DNA of 64,000 nucleotides from Spirosoma panaciterrae DSM 21099 (GTDB taxonomy: Bacteria; Bacteroidota; Bacteroidia; Cytophagales; Spirosomataceae): positions 1 through 64,000 of the forward strand of contig NZ_KB893173.1 in assembly GCF_000374025.1 (NCBI RefSeq), read 5' to 3'. The notes beneath the pieces are model-generated. The model had not been told where the DNA came from. It ran no database searches and worked only from the letters and a program-made list of their open reading frames with translations. The position numbers were made by a program, and so were the translations under genes. Shown here one piece after another: positions 1 to 8,429 of the stretch; the stretch's first letter is position 1, and each line of letters starts with the position of its first letter.

Positions 1-265
<265 letters not shown>

Positions 266-350
266 AAATAATTGTGTGAAAGACCAGCTTCCACGATGTT
301 GTTCAACCGGGACGCGAACGTCCCCAGGTTGAGTCCTTGTTGTGCTGTCA

Positions 351-364
351 GTTTGTCAAAGAAC
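351..364 (-). promoter_or_regulatory. rRNA leader boxA-like antitermination element
   Basis: On the minus strand this reads GTTCTTTGACAAAC, close to the boxA of rRNA leaders (TGCTCTTTAACA in E. coli), which loads the NusB-S10 antitermination complex. It lies about 85 nt upstream of the mature 16S 5' end and downstream of both promoters, as expected for a leader element. The call rests on motif and position only. Confidence 0.6.
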
Positions 365-433
365 TTGGCGCCAGACCCGTTGGTCGAAGCGTGGTGAGAA
401 GTTGTTTTGTGTGCTTCTCGATGTTTGGGAGTG

Positions 434-464
434 CAAAGGTACGAGACTTTTTGCGGTTTGTCAA
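434..464 (-). promoter_or_regulatory. rRNA operon promoter P1 (proximal)
   Basis: Minus strand: TTGACAAA (457-464), 17 nt after TTGACA, then TACCTTTG (434-441), followed by CA. The downstream box matches the Bacteroidota -7 consensus TAnnTTTG exactly, and the upstream box is a full TTGACA. Transcription would start near 428 and give a leader of about 160 nt containing the boxA-like site. Spacing and both boxes are identical to P2. Confidence 0.85.
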
Positions 465-575
465 GTGAAATCTGAAAATATTTTTTTGACTTGATTTTCA
501 GGGGTTTGCACTTAACTCACTGACTGCCAGGTGTTTGCCTATTTGATCAGCGCCATTTCTTTCGATTTGGGACTG

Positions 576-606
576 CAAAGGTAGGGAGCTTTTTCACCCT
601 TGTCAA
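576..606 (-). promoter_or_regulatory. rRNA operon promoter P2 (distal)
   Basis: Minus strand: TTGACA (601-606), 17 nt, TACCTTTG (576-583), then CA. It has the same boxes, the same spacing and the same bases after the -7 box as P1, 142 nt further upstream. Tandem promoters are usual for rRNA operons. It lies just after the presumed tyrS terminator, so the rRNA operon starts independently of tyrS. Confidence 0.85.
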
Positions 607-617
607 GACCTCATTCT

Positions 618-664
618 AAAATAATTGGGGCGCCCACCAAACATTATTTGGCAAGTACCCCAAT
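618..664 (-). terminator. intrinsic terminator after tyrS
   Basis: On the minus strand, arms ATTGGGG (658-664) and CCCCAAT (624-630) enclose an inner CCAAA/TTTGG stem with a 5-nt loop, and are followed by TATTTTAG. It lies 28-75 nt after the tyrS stop, between tyrS and the rRNA promoters. Confidence 0.55.
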
Positions 665-691
665 ATCAGCCAGTTAGTAGAAATAAAATTT

Positions 692-1993
692 TTAAACTTT
701 TTTCAAAAGATGATTTTTCTTGCCCTTTGAGACCAGAACATATCGCTCTTGCAGCCATTCTAACGCTACAGGAGCCGCAGGATCGGACACTTTTATTTTA
801 TTCAGACTGACCGCGTTTTGTGTAATCGCTCGACGAGCTTCTCCTTTCGAGGCATATACTTCGCCCCGGCTAGCCACCGAAAGTAGATCGGTGATATCCT
901 TGCAATCGGCTAATTCATCGGCCGTGATCTCGGTTTGTGGTACCCCTTCAAAGATAACGTCGAACTCATCCGATTCAATGGAACGTAAGGTATCGAGTGT
1001 AGCCTTTCCAAATAGAACCTCTGAGGCTTTTACAGCCAGCTCATAACCAGCCTGCGAATGAACCCGAATGGTGACGTCTTTAGCGATGGCCTTTTGTAAA
1101 ATTCGCAAATGGGGAGCTTCGGCATGCTGTCGTTCCAACTCTTCTATTTCCTCCTTAGGTAACAACGTAAACACCCGGATTAGCCTTGGACAATCATCAT
1201 CCGTTGCATTGAGCCAAAATTGGTAGAACTGATAAGGGGAGGTCATGGCAGGATCAAGCCATACGTTGCCCCCGGCCGATTTACCAAACTTAGTTCCATC
1301 TGCTTTTGTGATCAACGGGGTTGTGAGTGCATAGGCCAGATGTTCTACAGAAGGATCCGCTGACCCACTTTCTTTGCGTCGGATCAGTTCGGTACCCGTT
1401 GTTATATTGCCCCACTGGTCTGAACCACCCATTTGCAGGCGAACACCTTTGTTTTTGTAAAGCCAGTAAAAATCGTACCCTTGCAATAGCTGGTAAGAGA
1501 ATTCCATAAACGACAGTCCGGTTTCCAACCGTTTTTTTACCGAATCCTTGGCTACCATATAATTTACGGTAATGTGCTGCCCTGCTTCCCGTAGAAAGTC
1601 CAGAAACGACAATTCCTTAAACCAATCATAATTGTTGACCATTTCGGCGGCATTTTCGCCAGAATCAAAATTCAGAAACCGAGTCAGTTGCGCCCGGATT
1701 CCTTCCTGATTTCGACGTAATGTTTCTTCTGACAGATAATCTCGTTCCGTCGAGCGGCCTGATGGATCACCGATCATTCCGGTAGCTCCACCTACCAGTG
1801 CGAATGGTTTATGCCCTGCCCGCTGTAGGTGTACCAGCAGCATGATCGTAGCCAGGTTACCAATGTGCAGTGAGGCTGCCGTAGGGTCGAAACCGATATA
1901 ACCAGCCGTCATTCCTTTTTGTAATTGTTCTTCGGTGCCGGGGGTCATGTCGTGCAACATGCCACGCCAGCGCAGTTCTTCGATAAAATTCAT
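692..1993 (-). CDS. tyrS: tyrosine--tRNA ligase
   Basis: Charges tRNA-Tyr with tyrosine in the cytoplasm. The protein has 433 residues from the ATG at 1993; the ORF can be extended three codons to a TTG, but the ATG is preferred. Class I signatures are present: HIGN at residues 43-46 and the KMSKS loop variant KFGKS at 235-239. The tyrosine-pocket region GGSDQWGN (189-196) is typical of bacterial TyrS, and the C-terminal ~80 residues form an S4 RNA-binding domain. Length matches the family. It follows queA on the same strand but has its own -7 box (2107-2114), and its leader contains a large octamer-repeat hairpin. A terminator candidate follows the stop. Confidence 0.97.
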   Translation of the reverse strand: MNFIEELRWRGMLHDMTPGTEEQLQKGMTAGYIGFDPTAASLHIGNLATIMLLVHLQRAGHKPFALVGGATGMIGDPSGRSTERDYLSEETLRRNQEGIRAQLTRFLNFDSGENAAEMVNNYDWFKELSFLDFLREAGQHITVNYMVAKDSVKKRLETGLSFMEFSYQLLQGYDFYWLYKNKGVRLQMGGSDQWGNITTGTELIRRKESGSADPSVEHLAYALTTPLITKADGTKFGKSAGGNVWLDPAMTSPYQFYQFWLNATDDDCPRLIRVFTLLPKEEIEELERQHAEAPHLRILQKAIAKDVTIRVHSQAGYELAVKASEVLFGKATLDTLRSIESDEFDVIFEGVPQTEITADELADCKDITDLLSVASRGEVYASKGEARRAITQNAVSLNKIKVSDPAAPVALEWLQERYVLVSKGKKNHLLKKV

Positions 1994-2000
1994 AATTGTC

Positions 2001-2100
2001 AAAGAGTGAAAGAGTGAATGAGTGAAAGAGCGAAAGAGTGGCTGACGCGAAAACTGTTCGCTCTTTCACTCTTTCGCTCTTTCGCTTTATCACTCTTTAA
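2001..2100 (-). repeat. octamer-repeat hairpin in the tyrS leader
   Basis: The plus strand at 2001-2040 is five tandem 8-mers of the type GAGTGAAA/GAGCGAAA. The stretch 2059-2098 is the reverse complement of a near-identical 5-unit array, so the two 40-nt arms can pair along most of their length, with wobbles where T and C differ. The element starts 8 nt upstream of the tyrS ATG and fills the leader between the -7 box and the start codon. It belongs to the same structural class as the elements at 41480, 42581, 43751 and 59520. Confidence 0.85.
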
Positions 2101-2106
2101 GAATCG

Positions 2107-2114
2107 CAAAGTTA
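2107..2114 (-). promoter_or_regulatory. tyrS promoter -7 box
   Basis: Minus strand TAACTTTG matches TAnnTTTG. It lies 114 nt upstream of the tyrS ATG, between the queA stop (2120) and the octamer hairpin. No clear -33 TTG is visible, so confidence is moderate. If used, the transcript would start near 2100 and the whole hairpin would be in the 5' leader. Confidence 0.5.
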
Positions 2115-2119
2115 ATTTT

Positions 2120-3343
2120 TTATGGTAAAAGCAGCGATGAATCACCGTAACTCAGAAATCGATAGTCGTTTTGCAGCGCTTCGTTGTAAACCTTCTTCCA
2201 GTCATCACCGATTAGGGCAGCAATGAGCAGAATGAGTGTCGAACCAGGTTGATGAAAGTTCGTAATAATCCCTTTGCACAGTTTAAGTTTATAACCAGGT
2301 GTGATGTAAATACCTGTGTGGGCCACGAGTGATTCCTGGTTTCTTTCAAGCATATACTGCCATACAGCCGTTAACGATGCCTCTACCGACGGCTGATCTG
2401 ATGCTGGGAGTTGATACGCATACTGCTGATCCAGAAAGAACGGTTCCGACTCCTGATGAATCAACCTGGCCCCCATCCAGTACAAACTTTCCAGCGCCCG
2501 CATTGAGGTGGTACCTACAGGAATAATCGTTTCCAGATGTTGAAGCAGCGTTTGCAGGTTTTGCCGGGTATACACAACCTGCTCAGTGTGCATATGATGC
2601 TGCCGGACATCCTCTGTTTTGATCGGCTGAAAAGTGCCTGCTCCTACATGCAGGGCTAGATAATCATGATCGATTCCCTGCTTAAGCAGATTATCAAATA
2701 CAGCAGCCGTAAAATGCAGCCCGGCTGTTGGCGCAGCTACCGCTCCTTCCTGTTTTGAATAAACCGTTTGGTAGGTATCTCGATCGGCCTCTGTGGGGTC
2801 ACGTTTCAGGTAGGGTGGTAGCGGAATTTCTCCAGCGTTCTGTATGACCTGGGCAAATGTCAGGTCAGCCGGTTGCCAGCTTAATCTGACCAATGACTGG
2901 TCGTAGTCGTACCAGGAAACTGACATGTCGATACCCTGTTGTTCCCCTTTTCCGGGCAGTTGCAAAACCAACGTTTCGTCCCGCTTCCAGCGTTTACGAT
3001 TGCCGATCATCCCCTGCCAGATTGCCGATCCGGTCATTTCCATTGACTGGCTAATGGGTAAATCGCCAGGAAATGGGCTTAAAAGAAACAACTCGATTAC
3101 TGAGCCGGTCGGTTTTGTAAAATACAATCGGGCCGGAATAACTTTGGTATTATTGAAAACCAGAAAGCTTCCCTTTGGCAACAATGCAGGTAAGTTGGCA
3201 AAGGTCTCATGACTTATTTGCCCTTTTCGGTAAACGAGAAGTTTTGAGGCATCGCGCTGTGCCAATGGAAACCGAGCAATTCGCTCATCGGGCAGATCAT
3301 ACTGGAATTGGCTCAACAGCCATTCATTCGATTCAGTCATCAT
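2120..3343 (-). CDS. queA: S-adenosylmethionine:tRNA ribosyltransferase-isomerase
   Basis: QueA transfers the ribosyl part of SAM onto 7-aminomethyl-7-deazaguanine in tRNA, giving epoxyqueuosine. The 407-residue product has recognisable QueA stretches: YDLPDERIA near the N-terminus, VFNNTKVIPARL (about residues 59-70), GAVAAPTAGLHFT and HVGAGTFQPI in the middle, and NFHQPGSTLI near the C-terminus. It is somewhat longer than the roughly 345 residues of E. coli QueA. Two ATGs in a row (3341-3343, 3338-3340) make the start uncertain by one codon. The start overlaps the stop of the upstream membrane-protein gene by 11 nt, suggesting translational coupling. No other queuosine gene is in the window. 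Confidence 0.95.
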   Translation of the reverse strand: MMTESNEWLLSQFQYDLPDERIARFPLAQRDASKLLVYRKGQISHETFANLPALLPKGSFLVFNNTKVIPARLYFTKPTGSVIELFLLSPFPGDLPISQSMEMTGSAIWQGMIGNRKRWKRDETLVLQLPGKGEQQGIDMSVSWYDYDQSLVRLSWQPADLTFAQVIQNAGEIPLPPYLKRDPTEADRDTYQTVYSKQEGAVAAPTAGLHFTAAVFDNLLKQGIDHDYLALHVGAGTFQPIKTEDVRQHHMHTEQVVYTRQNLQTLLQHLETIIPVGTTSMRALESLYWMGARLIHQESEPFFLDQQYAYQLPASDQPSVEASLTAVWQYMLERNQESLVAHTGIYITPGYKLKLCKGIITNFHQPGSTLILLIAALIGDDWKKVYNEALQNDYRFLSYGDSSLLLP

Positions 3344-3839
3344 TGCCGGGTTTCATGAACAAACGCACGGGTAATCCTGCCAGTACAGCAATCAAAATAA
3401 CTGTGCTGAGGGGTAGCAACCAGGCATAGTCGAACGGTTGCAGGCTCCGGTCAGCGCGGTTTACCAGCGACAGAACAAACAAACCCATCGCCAGGATTGT
3501 ATTAATGGCAGCGATCAGCGCAAAAAACCAGTTGGTAAAAATCTCGTTAAGCAACGGACGGTGACTTGCCCATACGCCTGCGGGCACAGGAATCTGAGCA
3601 GTGGGCACGCGTAGAAACAGTTTTGAAATGGCTCTTAAAACCGTATTGGCAATAAGAAAGATGGCGACCGAAAGGTAGAAGATCGTTTCTCGATTTATGG
3701 TCTGAATGGGCTGTTTGAGGTCATCGAATCGGACCGCTACTTCTTCAGGATACGAGATATAACTGGCAAATAATGAACCGACAAATCCGATTATAGACAG
3801 AATGCGCCACGTTCGGACAAAAAAAGTACCTGCTTTCAT
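3333..3839 (-). CDS. small integral membrane protein, unknown function
   Basis: A 168-residue protein with about four hydrophobic segments (roughly residues 8-28, 55-75, 102-125 and 138-158) and a C-terminal basic patch. I do not recognise a family. The ATG at 3839 is chosen because the longer ORF would start inside an octamer-repeat element. It overlaps queA by 11 nt and is probably co-transcribed with it. A -7 box TACCTTTG lies at 3916-3923, so this gene is the likely first gene of a two-gene unit. Confidence 0.75.
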   Translation of the reverse strand: MKAGTFFVRTWRILSIIGFVGSLFASYISYPEEVAVRFDDLKQPIQTINRETIFYLSVAIFLIANTVLRAISKLFLRVPTAQIPVPAGVWASHRPLLNEIFTNWFFALIAAINTILAMGLFVLSLVNRADRSLQPFDYAWLLPLSTVILIAVLAGLPVRLFMKPGNDD

Positions 3840-3842
3840 GTA

Positions 3843-3870
3843 AAAGAGTGAAAGAGCGATAGAGCGAAAG
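3843..3870 (-). repeat. single-arm octamer repeat upstream of the membrane gene
   Basis: The plus strand reads three tandem 8-mers (GAGTGAAA, GAGCGATA, GAGCGAAA), the same unit type as the left arm of the element at 2001-2100. No complementary arm follows. It begins 4 nt upstream of the ATG at 3839, the same position relative to a start codon as the complete hairpins. It may be a decayed or half element. Confidence 0.65.
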
Positions 3871-3915
3871 GACAACTAACCCAACCTCTTTAATCGACTC
3901 GTTAAAATCAGGGGG

Positions 3916-3923
3916 CAAAGGTA
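3916..3923 (-). promoter_or_regulatory. -7 box for the membrane gene-queA unit
   Basis: Minus strand TACCTTTG followed by CC, an exact TAnnTTTG match, 77 nt upstream of the ATG at 3839. No TTG is seen at the expected -33 distance. The leader would contain the single-arm octamer repeat. Confidence 0.55.
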
Positions 3924-4080
3924 CGGCTGGAATGGGTGAAATCCGTTAGTTTCGCCCACTCGATTCGTAGAACTATCTTCGGATGCTGGTAGCAGTCAAC
4001 CCATTTATTCCCTGGCAAATCCTTCAGACTCGCCAATGTCCGCTCATTTGCTCATGCATATTTTCACGCTTTAATCACTG

Positions 4081-4632
4081 ATGAAGATTTACACAAAAAC
4101 GGGAGACAAAGGCCAGACCGGACTAATTGGAGGCCGCCGGGTCAGTAAGGCTGATTTACGGATTGACACCTATGGAACCATCGATGAACTGAACGCCTGG
4201 CTGGGTCTGGTTCGCGATCAGCCTGTGAATGAGAGTCGAAAAGACATCTTGAAGGACATACAGGATCGGTTATTTACGATGGGGGCTGAACTGGCTACCG
4301 ATCCCGAAAAGGCCTCCAAACGACCTATACCTAGTATAACTGCTGACGATATTCAGGTGCTTGAACTAGCGATGGACAATATGGATGCCGAACTACCGGA
4401 ATTGCGTGCCTTTATTCTGCCGGGTGGTCATCAGGCCGTTTCGTTCTGTCATCTGGCCCGAACCGTTTGCCGGCGGGCCGAACGACTGGTCATTACCCTG
4501 CACGAACAATCGCCGGTAGACGAACGGGTGCTCCAGTATATCAATCGATTATCTGATTATTTATTTGTTCTGGGCCGGAAAATGGCACAGGAATTGAGTT
4601 CCGAAGAGGTTATCTGGAAGCCAAAAGTTTAA
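4081..4632 (+). CDS. cob(I)yrinic acid a,c-diamide adenosyltransferase, PduO type
   Basis: Transfers the adenosyl group of ATP to the cobalt of reduced corrinoid, making adenosylcobalamin. The 183-residue protein starts with the PduO signature KIYTKTGDKGQTGL, which binds ATP, followed by GGRRVSKAD and the DELNAWLG helix. Near the C-terminus are CRRAERLV (about residues 139-146) and INRLSDYLFVLGR. Length and motif order fit the single-domain trimeric family. No other cobalamin gene is nearby, so it probably serves salvage or a distant pathway. It runs in the same direction as ilvE, 114 nt upstream of it, but ilvE has its own -7 box. Confidence 0.95.
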   Translation: MKIYTKTGDKGQTGLIGGRRVSKADLRIDTYGTIDELNAWLGLVRDQPVNESRKDILKDIQDRLFTMGAELATDPEKASKRPIPSITADDIQVLELAMDNMDAELPELRAFILPGGHQAVSFCHLARTVCRRAERLVITLHEQSPVDERVLQYINRLSDYLFVLGRKMAQELSSEEVIWKPKV

Positions 4633-4661
4633 CTTTTTCATTCGATGAAAAAAAAGTTGTC

Positions 4662-4700
4662 TTGACAACTAAATTTAGTCGATCTTATTTTTTAGCTTTG
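4662..4700 (+). promoter_or_regulatory. ilvE promoter candidate
   Basis: TAGCTTTG at 4693-4700 matches TAnnTTTG and is followed by CC, 46 nt upstream of the ilvE ATG. A TTGACA lies at 4662-4667, but the 25-nt gap is longer than the 17 nt of the rRNA promoters, so it may not be the true -33 box. Confidence 0.5.
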
Positions 4701-4746
4701 CCGAAGCCTGATCTTCAGCAGGCTAACTCATTAACCACAAGCTGTT

Positions 4747-5817
4747 ATGACGACGGACGTATTGCAAATTGAATTGCGGAAAGCGGAAAGCTCCCGCCTT
4801 CAGGAGGTAGATTTTAACCATCTGCCTTTCGGAAAACATTTTTCGGACCACATGTTCGTGGCCGATTTCGTCAATGGTGAATGGCAGAACCAGATGATTG
4901 TGCCATTCGACAATTTCACGCTAAGCCCTGCTCTGTCGTCACTACATTATGGTCAGTCGATTTTTGAAGGTCTGAAAGCATTTAAAAATGAAGCTGGCGA
5001 GGTGTTGATGTTTCGGCCACACGCCAACTTTGAGCGGATGAACGAATCGGCTCGTCGGATGTGCATGGCTACGCTGACCGAAGAGGTGTTTATGGGTGGT
5101 CTGGAAGCGCTGCTGCGGATCGATGCAGGCTGGGTGCCGAACACGCCCGATAGCTCGCTGTATATTCGGCCGTTCATGTTTGCCACTGATACCTACCTGG
5201 GCGTGGCTCCATCAAAAACCTATCGATTCTGCATTTTCACGGGTCCTGTAGGGGCTTATTATACCAATCCTCCCAAACTGAAAGTGGAAACCGAATACAT
5301 TCGTTCGGCCCCGGGTGGAGTTGGTTATGCCAAATGCGCTGGCAACTACGCTGGTTCGATGTACCCAACCATGCTGGCTCAACAGCAGGGTTACGATCAG
5401 TTGATCTGGACCGATGCCCGCGAACACAAATACATTGAAGAATCGGGTACGATGAACATTATGTTTGTGATCGACGGGAAACTCGTTACCCCTGCCACAT
5501 CCGACTCAATTCTGAAAGGCGTTACCCGCGATACCATCATCCAGATTGCCCGCAGTTGGGATGTACCTGTTGAAGAACGTCGGGTATCGATTGAAGAAAT
5601 AATCAGTGGCATTGAAACCGGGCGATTGACCGAAGCATTTGGTGCGGGGACGGCCGTAGTCGTATCGCCTTACTCGCTCATCGGCTACAATGGCAAAGAT
5701 TATATGCTACCGGAATTCGCGCCAGAAAATTCGTTTGCCGTTCGGGTCAAAAATTACCTGACCGATTTACGGACGGGTAAGATTACCGATCAGTTCGGAT
5801 GGGTATACAAAGTATAA
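4747..5817 (+). CDS. ilvE: branched-chain amino acid aminotransferase
   Basis: A fold-type IV PLP enzyme that transaminates leucine, isoleucine and valine with 2-oxoglutarate. It has 356 residues, the length of the class II (eukaryote-like) BCAT group. Visible features are the HYGQSIFEGLKAF stretch (67-79), FRPHANFERMN (89-99), the PLP lysine in GYAKCAGNYAGS (Lys196) and the phosphate-binding ESGTMN region further on. It stands alone, with no other ilv or leu gene nearby. It has its own promoter candidate and is followed 15 nt later by a strong terminator. Confidence 0.96.
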   Translation: MTTDVLQIELRKAESSRLQEVDFNHLPFGKHFSDHMFVADFVNGEWQNQMIVPFDNFTLSPALSSLHYGQSIFEGLKAFKNEAGEVLMFRPHANFERMNESARRMCMATLTEEVFMGGLEALLRIDAGWVPNTPDSSLYIRPFMFATDTYLGVAPSKTYRFCIFTGPVGAYYTNPPKLKVETEYIRSAPGGVGYAKCAGNYAGSMYPTMLAQQQGYDQLIWTDAREHKYIEESGTMNIMFVIDGKLVTPATSDSILKGVTRDTIIQIARSWDVPVEERRVSIEEIISGIETGRLTEAFGAGTAVVVSPYSLIGYNGKDYMLPEFAPENSFAVRVKNYLTDLRTGKITDQFGWVYKV

Positions 5818-5832
5818 TTCGTTATTACCTCG

Positions 5833-5878
5833 ATAACTAAAAATACCCCGGTCGGCTGGCCGGGGTATTTTTAGTTAT
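5833..5878. terminator. strong terminator after ilvE
   Basis: Perfect 19-bp inverted repeat (5833-5851 and 5860-5878) with an 8-nt loop. The arms end in A/T runs, so the hairpin can act in both directions. It starts 15 nt after the ilvE stop. Confidence 0.85.
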
Positions 5879-6228
5879 ACCCCTCAACCAGTTGTCGAAT
5901 CGTAGCAAGGAAGTTCACAAAAATCGAAATTAACTAAGATTTAATTGACCTTAAGTACCCAAAGTAGTTATTGAATCAATCAATCTTCACTGCCTAATTA
6001 TCTGCATTTTTTACAACTATCATGAACTCCGCTCCCTCGCTTCTATCACGCCTTGCCGGGGCTACTGGTACCAGTGATCTCAAGGAATGTTCCGTCACCT
6101 TCGACTGGTTTCCTGCGGACGCATATTGTATGTATGTCTCATGAAGGGTAGTTTCGATGTACTACTTCATTTTCGGGATACCACACCAACCCATGTACTT
6201 CCCTGACGTTACGTAAATCGATTTTCGT
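5879..6228. other. 350-nt intergenic region, one 40-codon ORF
   Basis: No clear promoter or RNA gene is visible. A plus-strand ORF at 6022-6144 (ATG to TGA, 40 residues, starting MNSAPSLLSRLAG) is too short and featureless to call a gene. It could equally be chance or the remnant of a lost gene. Confidence 0.4.
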
Positions 6229-8238
6229 ATGAGAGCCATTTGGGTACTGTTTTTCACACTTTACAGCCTTCAGTCGGTTGCGCAGTCGCCCCGACCCCTC
6301 CGACGCTATTTTGGTATGCATTTCGATTTCCACGCTACGGAAAACGATACCACCATTGGCAGGAACCTCTCCGAGAAATCGCTTGACTCGCTTCTGACGG
6401 CCATTAAGCCCGATTTTATCCAGGTTGACTGCAAAGGTCATCCAGGTATCAGCAGCTACCCCTCAAAGGTACCTACGGCTACATCGGCTCGCCACATTAC
6501 GGGAGATCCACTTGCCTTTTACCGAACCGTGACCCGCAAACATGGTGTGGATTTATATCTGCATTATTCGGGTGTATTTGATGTTGCGGCTATCGAGAAG
6601 CACCCAAACTGGGCTGTGGTGAAAGCTGATGGCTCTATCGACAAATCGAAAACTTCGGTTCATGGCCCGTATGCCGATTCGCTCCTGATTCCTCAACTGA
6701 ACGAGCTGGCCAGCTACGGGGCCGATGGTGTTTGGGTCGATGGCGAATGCTGGGCTACCGTCCTTGATTACTCACCGACGGCACTTCAGCGTTTCCGTGA
6801 AGAAACCGGAATTACTACCGTCCCCCGTTCCAGCAAAGACCCTGGTTATGAAGCCTTTCGAGAGTTTGCGCGTCGTTCGTTCGTGAAGTATCTGGGTCGA
6901 TATATAGATAACGTCCATCAGAAACATCCCACATTCCGCATTGCCTCCAATTGGGCTTATTCATCCATGATGCCCGAGCCCATCACTACGAACGTCAATT
7001 TTCTTTCGGGCGACCTGACCCCGGGAAACAGCGTTAATTCGGCAGCGCTGGAAGGACGGATTCTGGCAGCCCAGAGCCAACTCTATAAAAAGCCCTGGGA
7101 TATTATGTCGTGGAGCTTCTGGTACAGTTTTACCCCCAATCGACAGGGAGACCAGAAAACGGCTGTCCACCTGATGCAGGATGCGGCTCAGATTCTTTCG
7201 CTGGGTGGCGGATTTCAGGCCTATTACCAACAAAGCAATACTGGCGCTATCCCCCTGCGTTCCTTACCCGTCATGGCCGAACTTAGCCGTTTCGTTCGAG
7301 CCCGACAACCGTTTTGCGAGGGGTCTACGCCCATTCCTCAGGTGGCAGTTGTCTATGCGAACACGACTGTCCGGAACTATAATCAGTCCCTTTTCGGCAA
7401 TGGCCAGACACAGCGCATCAATGGTGTGTTGACCGCCCTGCTCGATGCCCAGTTTCCTGTTGAAGTTCTGTCGGAGCAGCATTTGCAGGGGCGTATGAGC
7501 CAGTATCCGCTCATTGTGGTGTCCCAGCAGGATTCACTTAACCCAGCTTTTCGACGGGCCTTGCTCGACTATACCCAGCAAGGGGGCCATTTGCTTATTG
7601 TAGGCGCCCGCAACACCCAACAGTTTGCCAACGAACTGGGTGTAACGCCAGGAGCCATTCAAACGTCGGGCCCGCCTAAAACCATTTTACTGAACGGTAA
7701 GACTCTGATGCTCAGTGGCCCTTTCCTACCCATTCGGCCCATAAACAAAACGGCTCAACCGATCGGTCGATTTCTGGCCTCAGAAGCCAACGAACTGGTT
7801 GGTGGTGTAGTCGCATCTGAAACCCCGTATGGAAAAGGAAAGCTTACAGCGATCTATGCTGACGTAAGTGCCGATTATCGCATTCATCAGTCGCCTGGAC
7901 TGCGCGATTTTATAGCCTCTCTGGCCAAACCTCTCCTACCTAATCCGCTCGTCGAGGTGAGTGGCTCCCATCTTGTCCATGTCGTTCTGGGACAACAACG
8001 CAATCGGCTCACCGTAAACCTGATCAATACCGGGGGCCGCCATGCCGATCCGCAGGTATTCACCTACGACGAGGTGCCTCCCCTCACCAACCTCACTGTA
8101 CGTATACGCACCGATCACAAACCCAGACGAATTATACAACAACCTGAAAATCGGCAATTAGCCGTTCAGTATGCCAATGGTATCGCTACCGTGACTGTTC
8201 CGCAACTAACCATTCATTCGGTGCTGGTTGTAGATTAA
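6229..8238 (+). CDS. secreted glycoside hydrolase-like protein (TIM barrel plus GATase-like domain)
   Basis: The 669-residue protein has a signal peptide (about residues 1-19, cut after VAQ). Residues 25-370 look like the (beta/alpha)8 barrel of alpha-L-fucosidase and alpha-amylase-like hydrolases: RYFGMHFDFH (27-35), a KPDFIQVDCKGH strand and DGVWVDGECW (167-175), whose acidic residues are nucleophile candidates. Residues 370-480 resemble the GATase-like trimerisation domain of GH42 beta-galactosidases, with the strands PQVAVVYAN and YPLIVVSQQD. A beta-rich C-terminal part follows. It probably degrades plant or microbial glycans in the periplasm. I cannot fix the GH family or the substrate. 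No SusC/D pair is adjacent. Confidence 0.7.
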   Translation: MRAIWVLFFTLYSLQSVAQSPRPLRRYFGMHFDFHATENDTTIGRNLSEKSLDSLLTAIKPDFIQVDCKGHPGISSYPSKVPTATSARHITGDPLAFYRTVTRKHGVDLYLHYSGVFDVAAIEKHPNWAVVKADGSIDKSKTSVHGPYADSLLIPQLNELASYGADGVWVDGECWATVLDYSPTALQRFREETGITTVPRSSKDPGYEAFREFARRSFVKYLGRYIDNVHQKHPTFRIASNWAYSSMMPEPITTNVNFLSGDLTPGNSVNSAALEGRILAAQSQLYKKPWDIMSWSFWYSFTPNRQGDQKTAVHLMQDAAQILSLGGGFQAYYQQSNTGAIPLRSLPVMAELSRFVRARQPFCEGSTPIPQVAVVYANTTVRNYNQSLFGNGQTQRINGVLTALLDAQFPVEVLSEQHLQGRMSQYPLIVVSQQDSLNPAFRRALLDYTQQGGHLLIVGARNTQQFANELGVTPGAIQTSGPPKTILLNGKTLMLSGPFLPIRPINKTAQPIGRFLASEANELVGGVVASETPYGKGKLTAIYADVSADYRIHQSPGLRDFIASLAKPLLPNPLVEVSGSHLVHVVLGQQRNRLTVNLINTGGRHADPQVFTYDEVPPLTNLTVRIRTDHKPRRIIQQPENRQLAVQYANGIATVTVPQLTIHSVLVVD

Positions 8239-8429
8239 TACTTAATGAACAGTCCCATCGGAATACGGCAACTTTATACCTTCTCTATCACGATCAATAG
8301 TCTCAGAACATAGCTCTTTCTGGCAAGAAATTTAAATTAATAGCTATTTAATTGAATTTTTTAAATACAAGTAATCATTTGTATAATTTAGCCACCTGAA
8401 AATTTATCTACATCCAAATGTATATTCGT

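Noticed and set aside
1994-2114. T-box riboswitch in the tyrS leader
   Set aside because: No T-box sequence, specifier loop or AG-bulge is visible; the leader is only octamer repeat.
6022-6144. 40-codon ORF in the gap after ilvE
   Set aside because: No signal, helix or known motif, and no promoter; recorded only in the intergenic entry.
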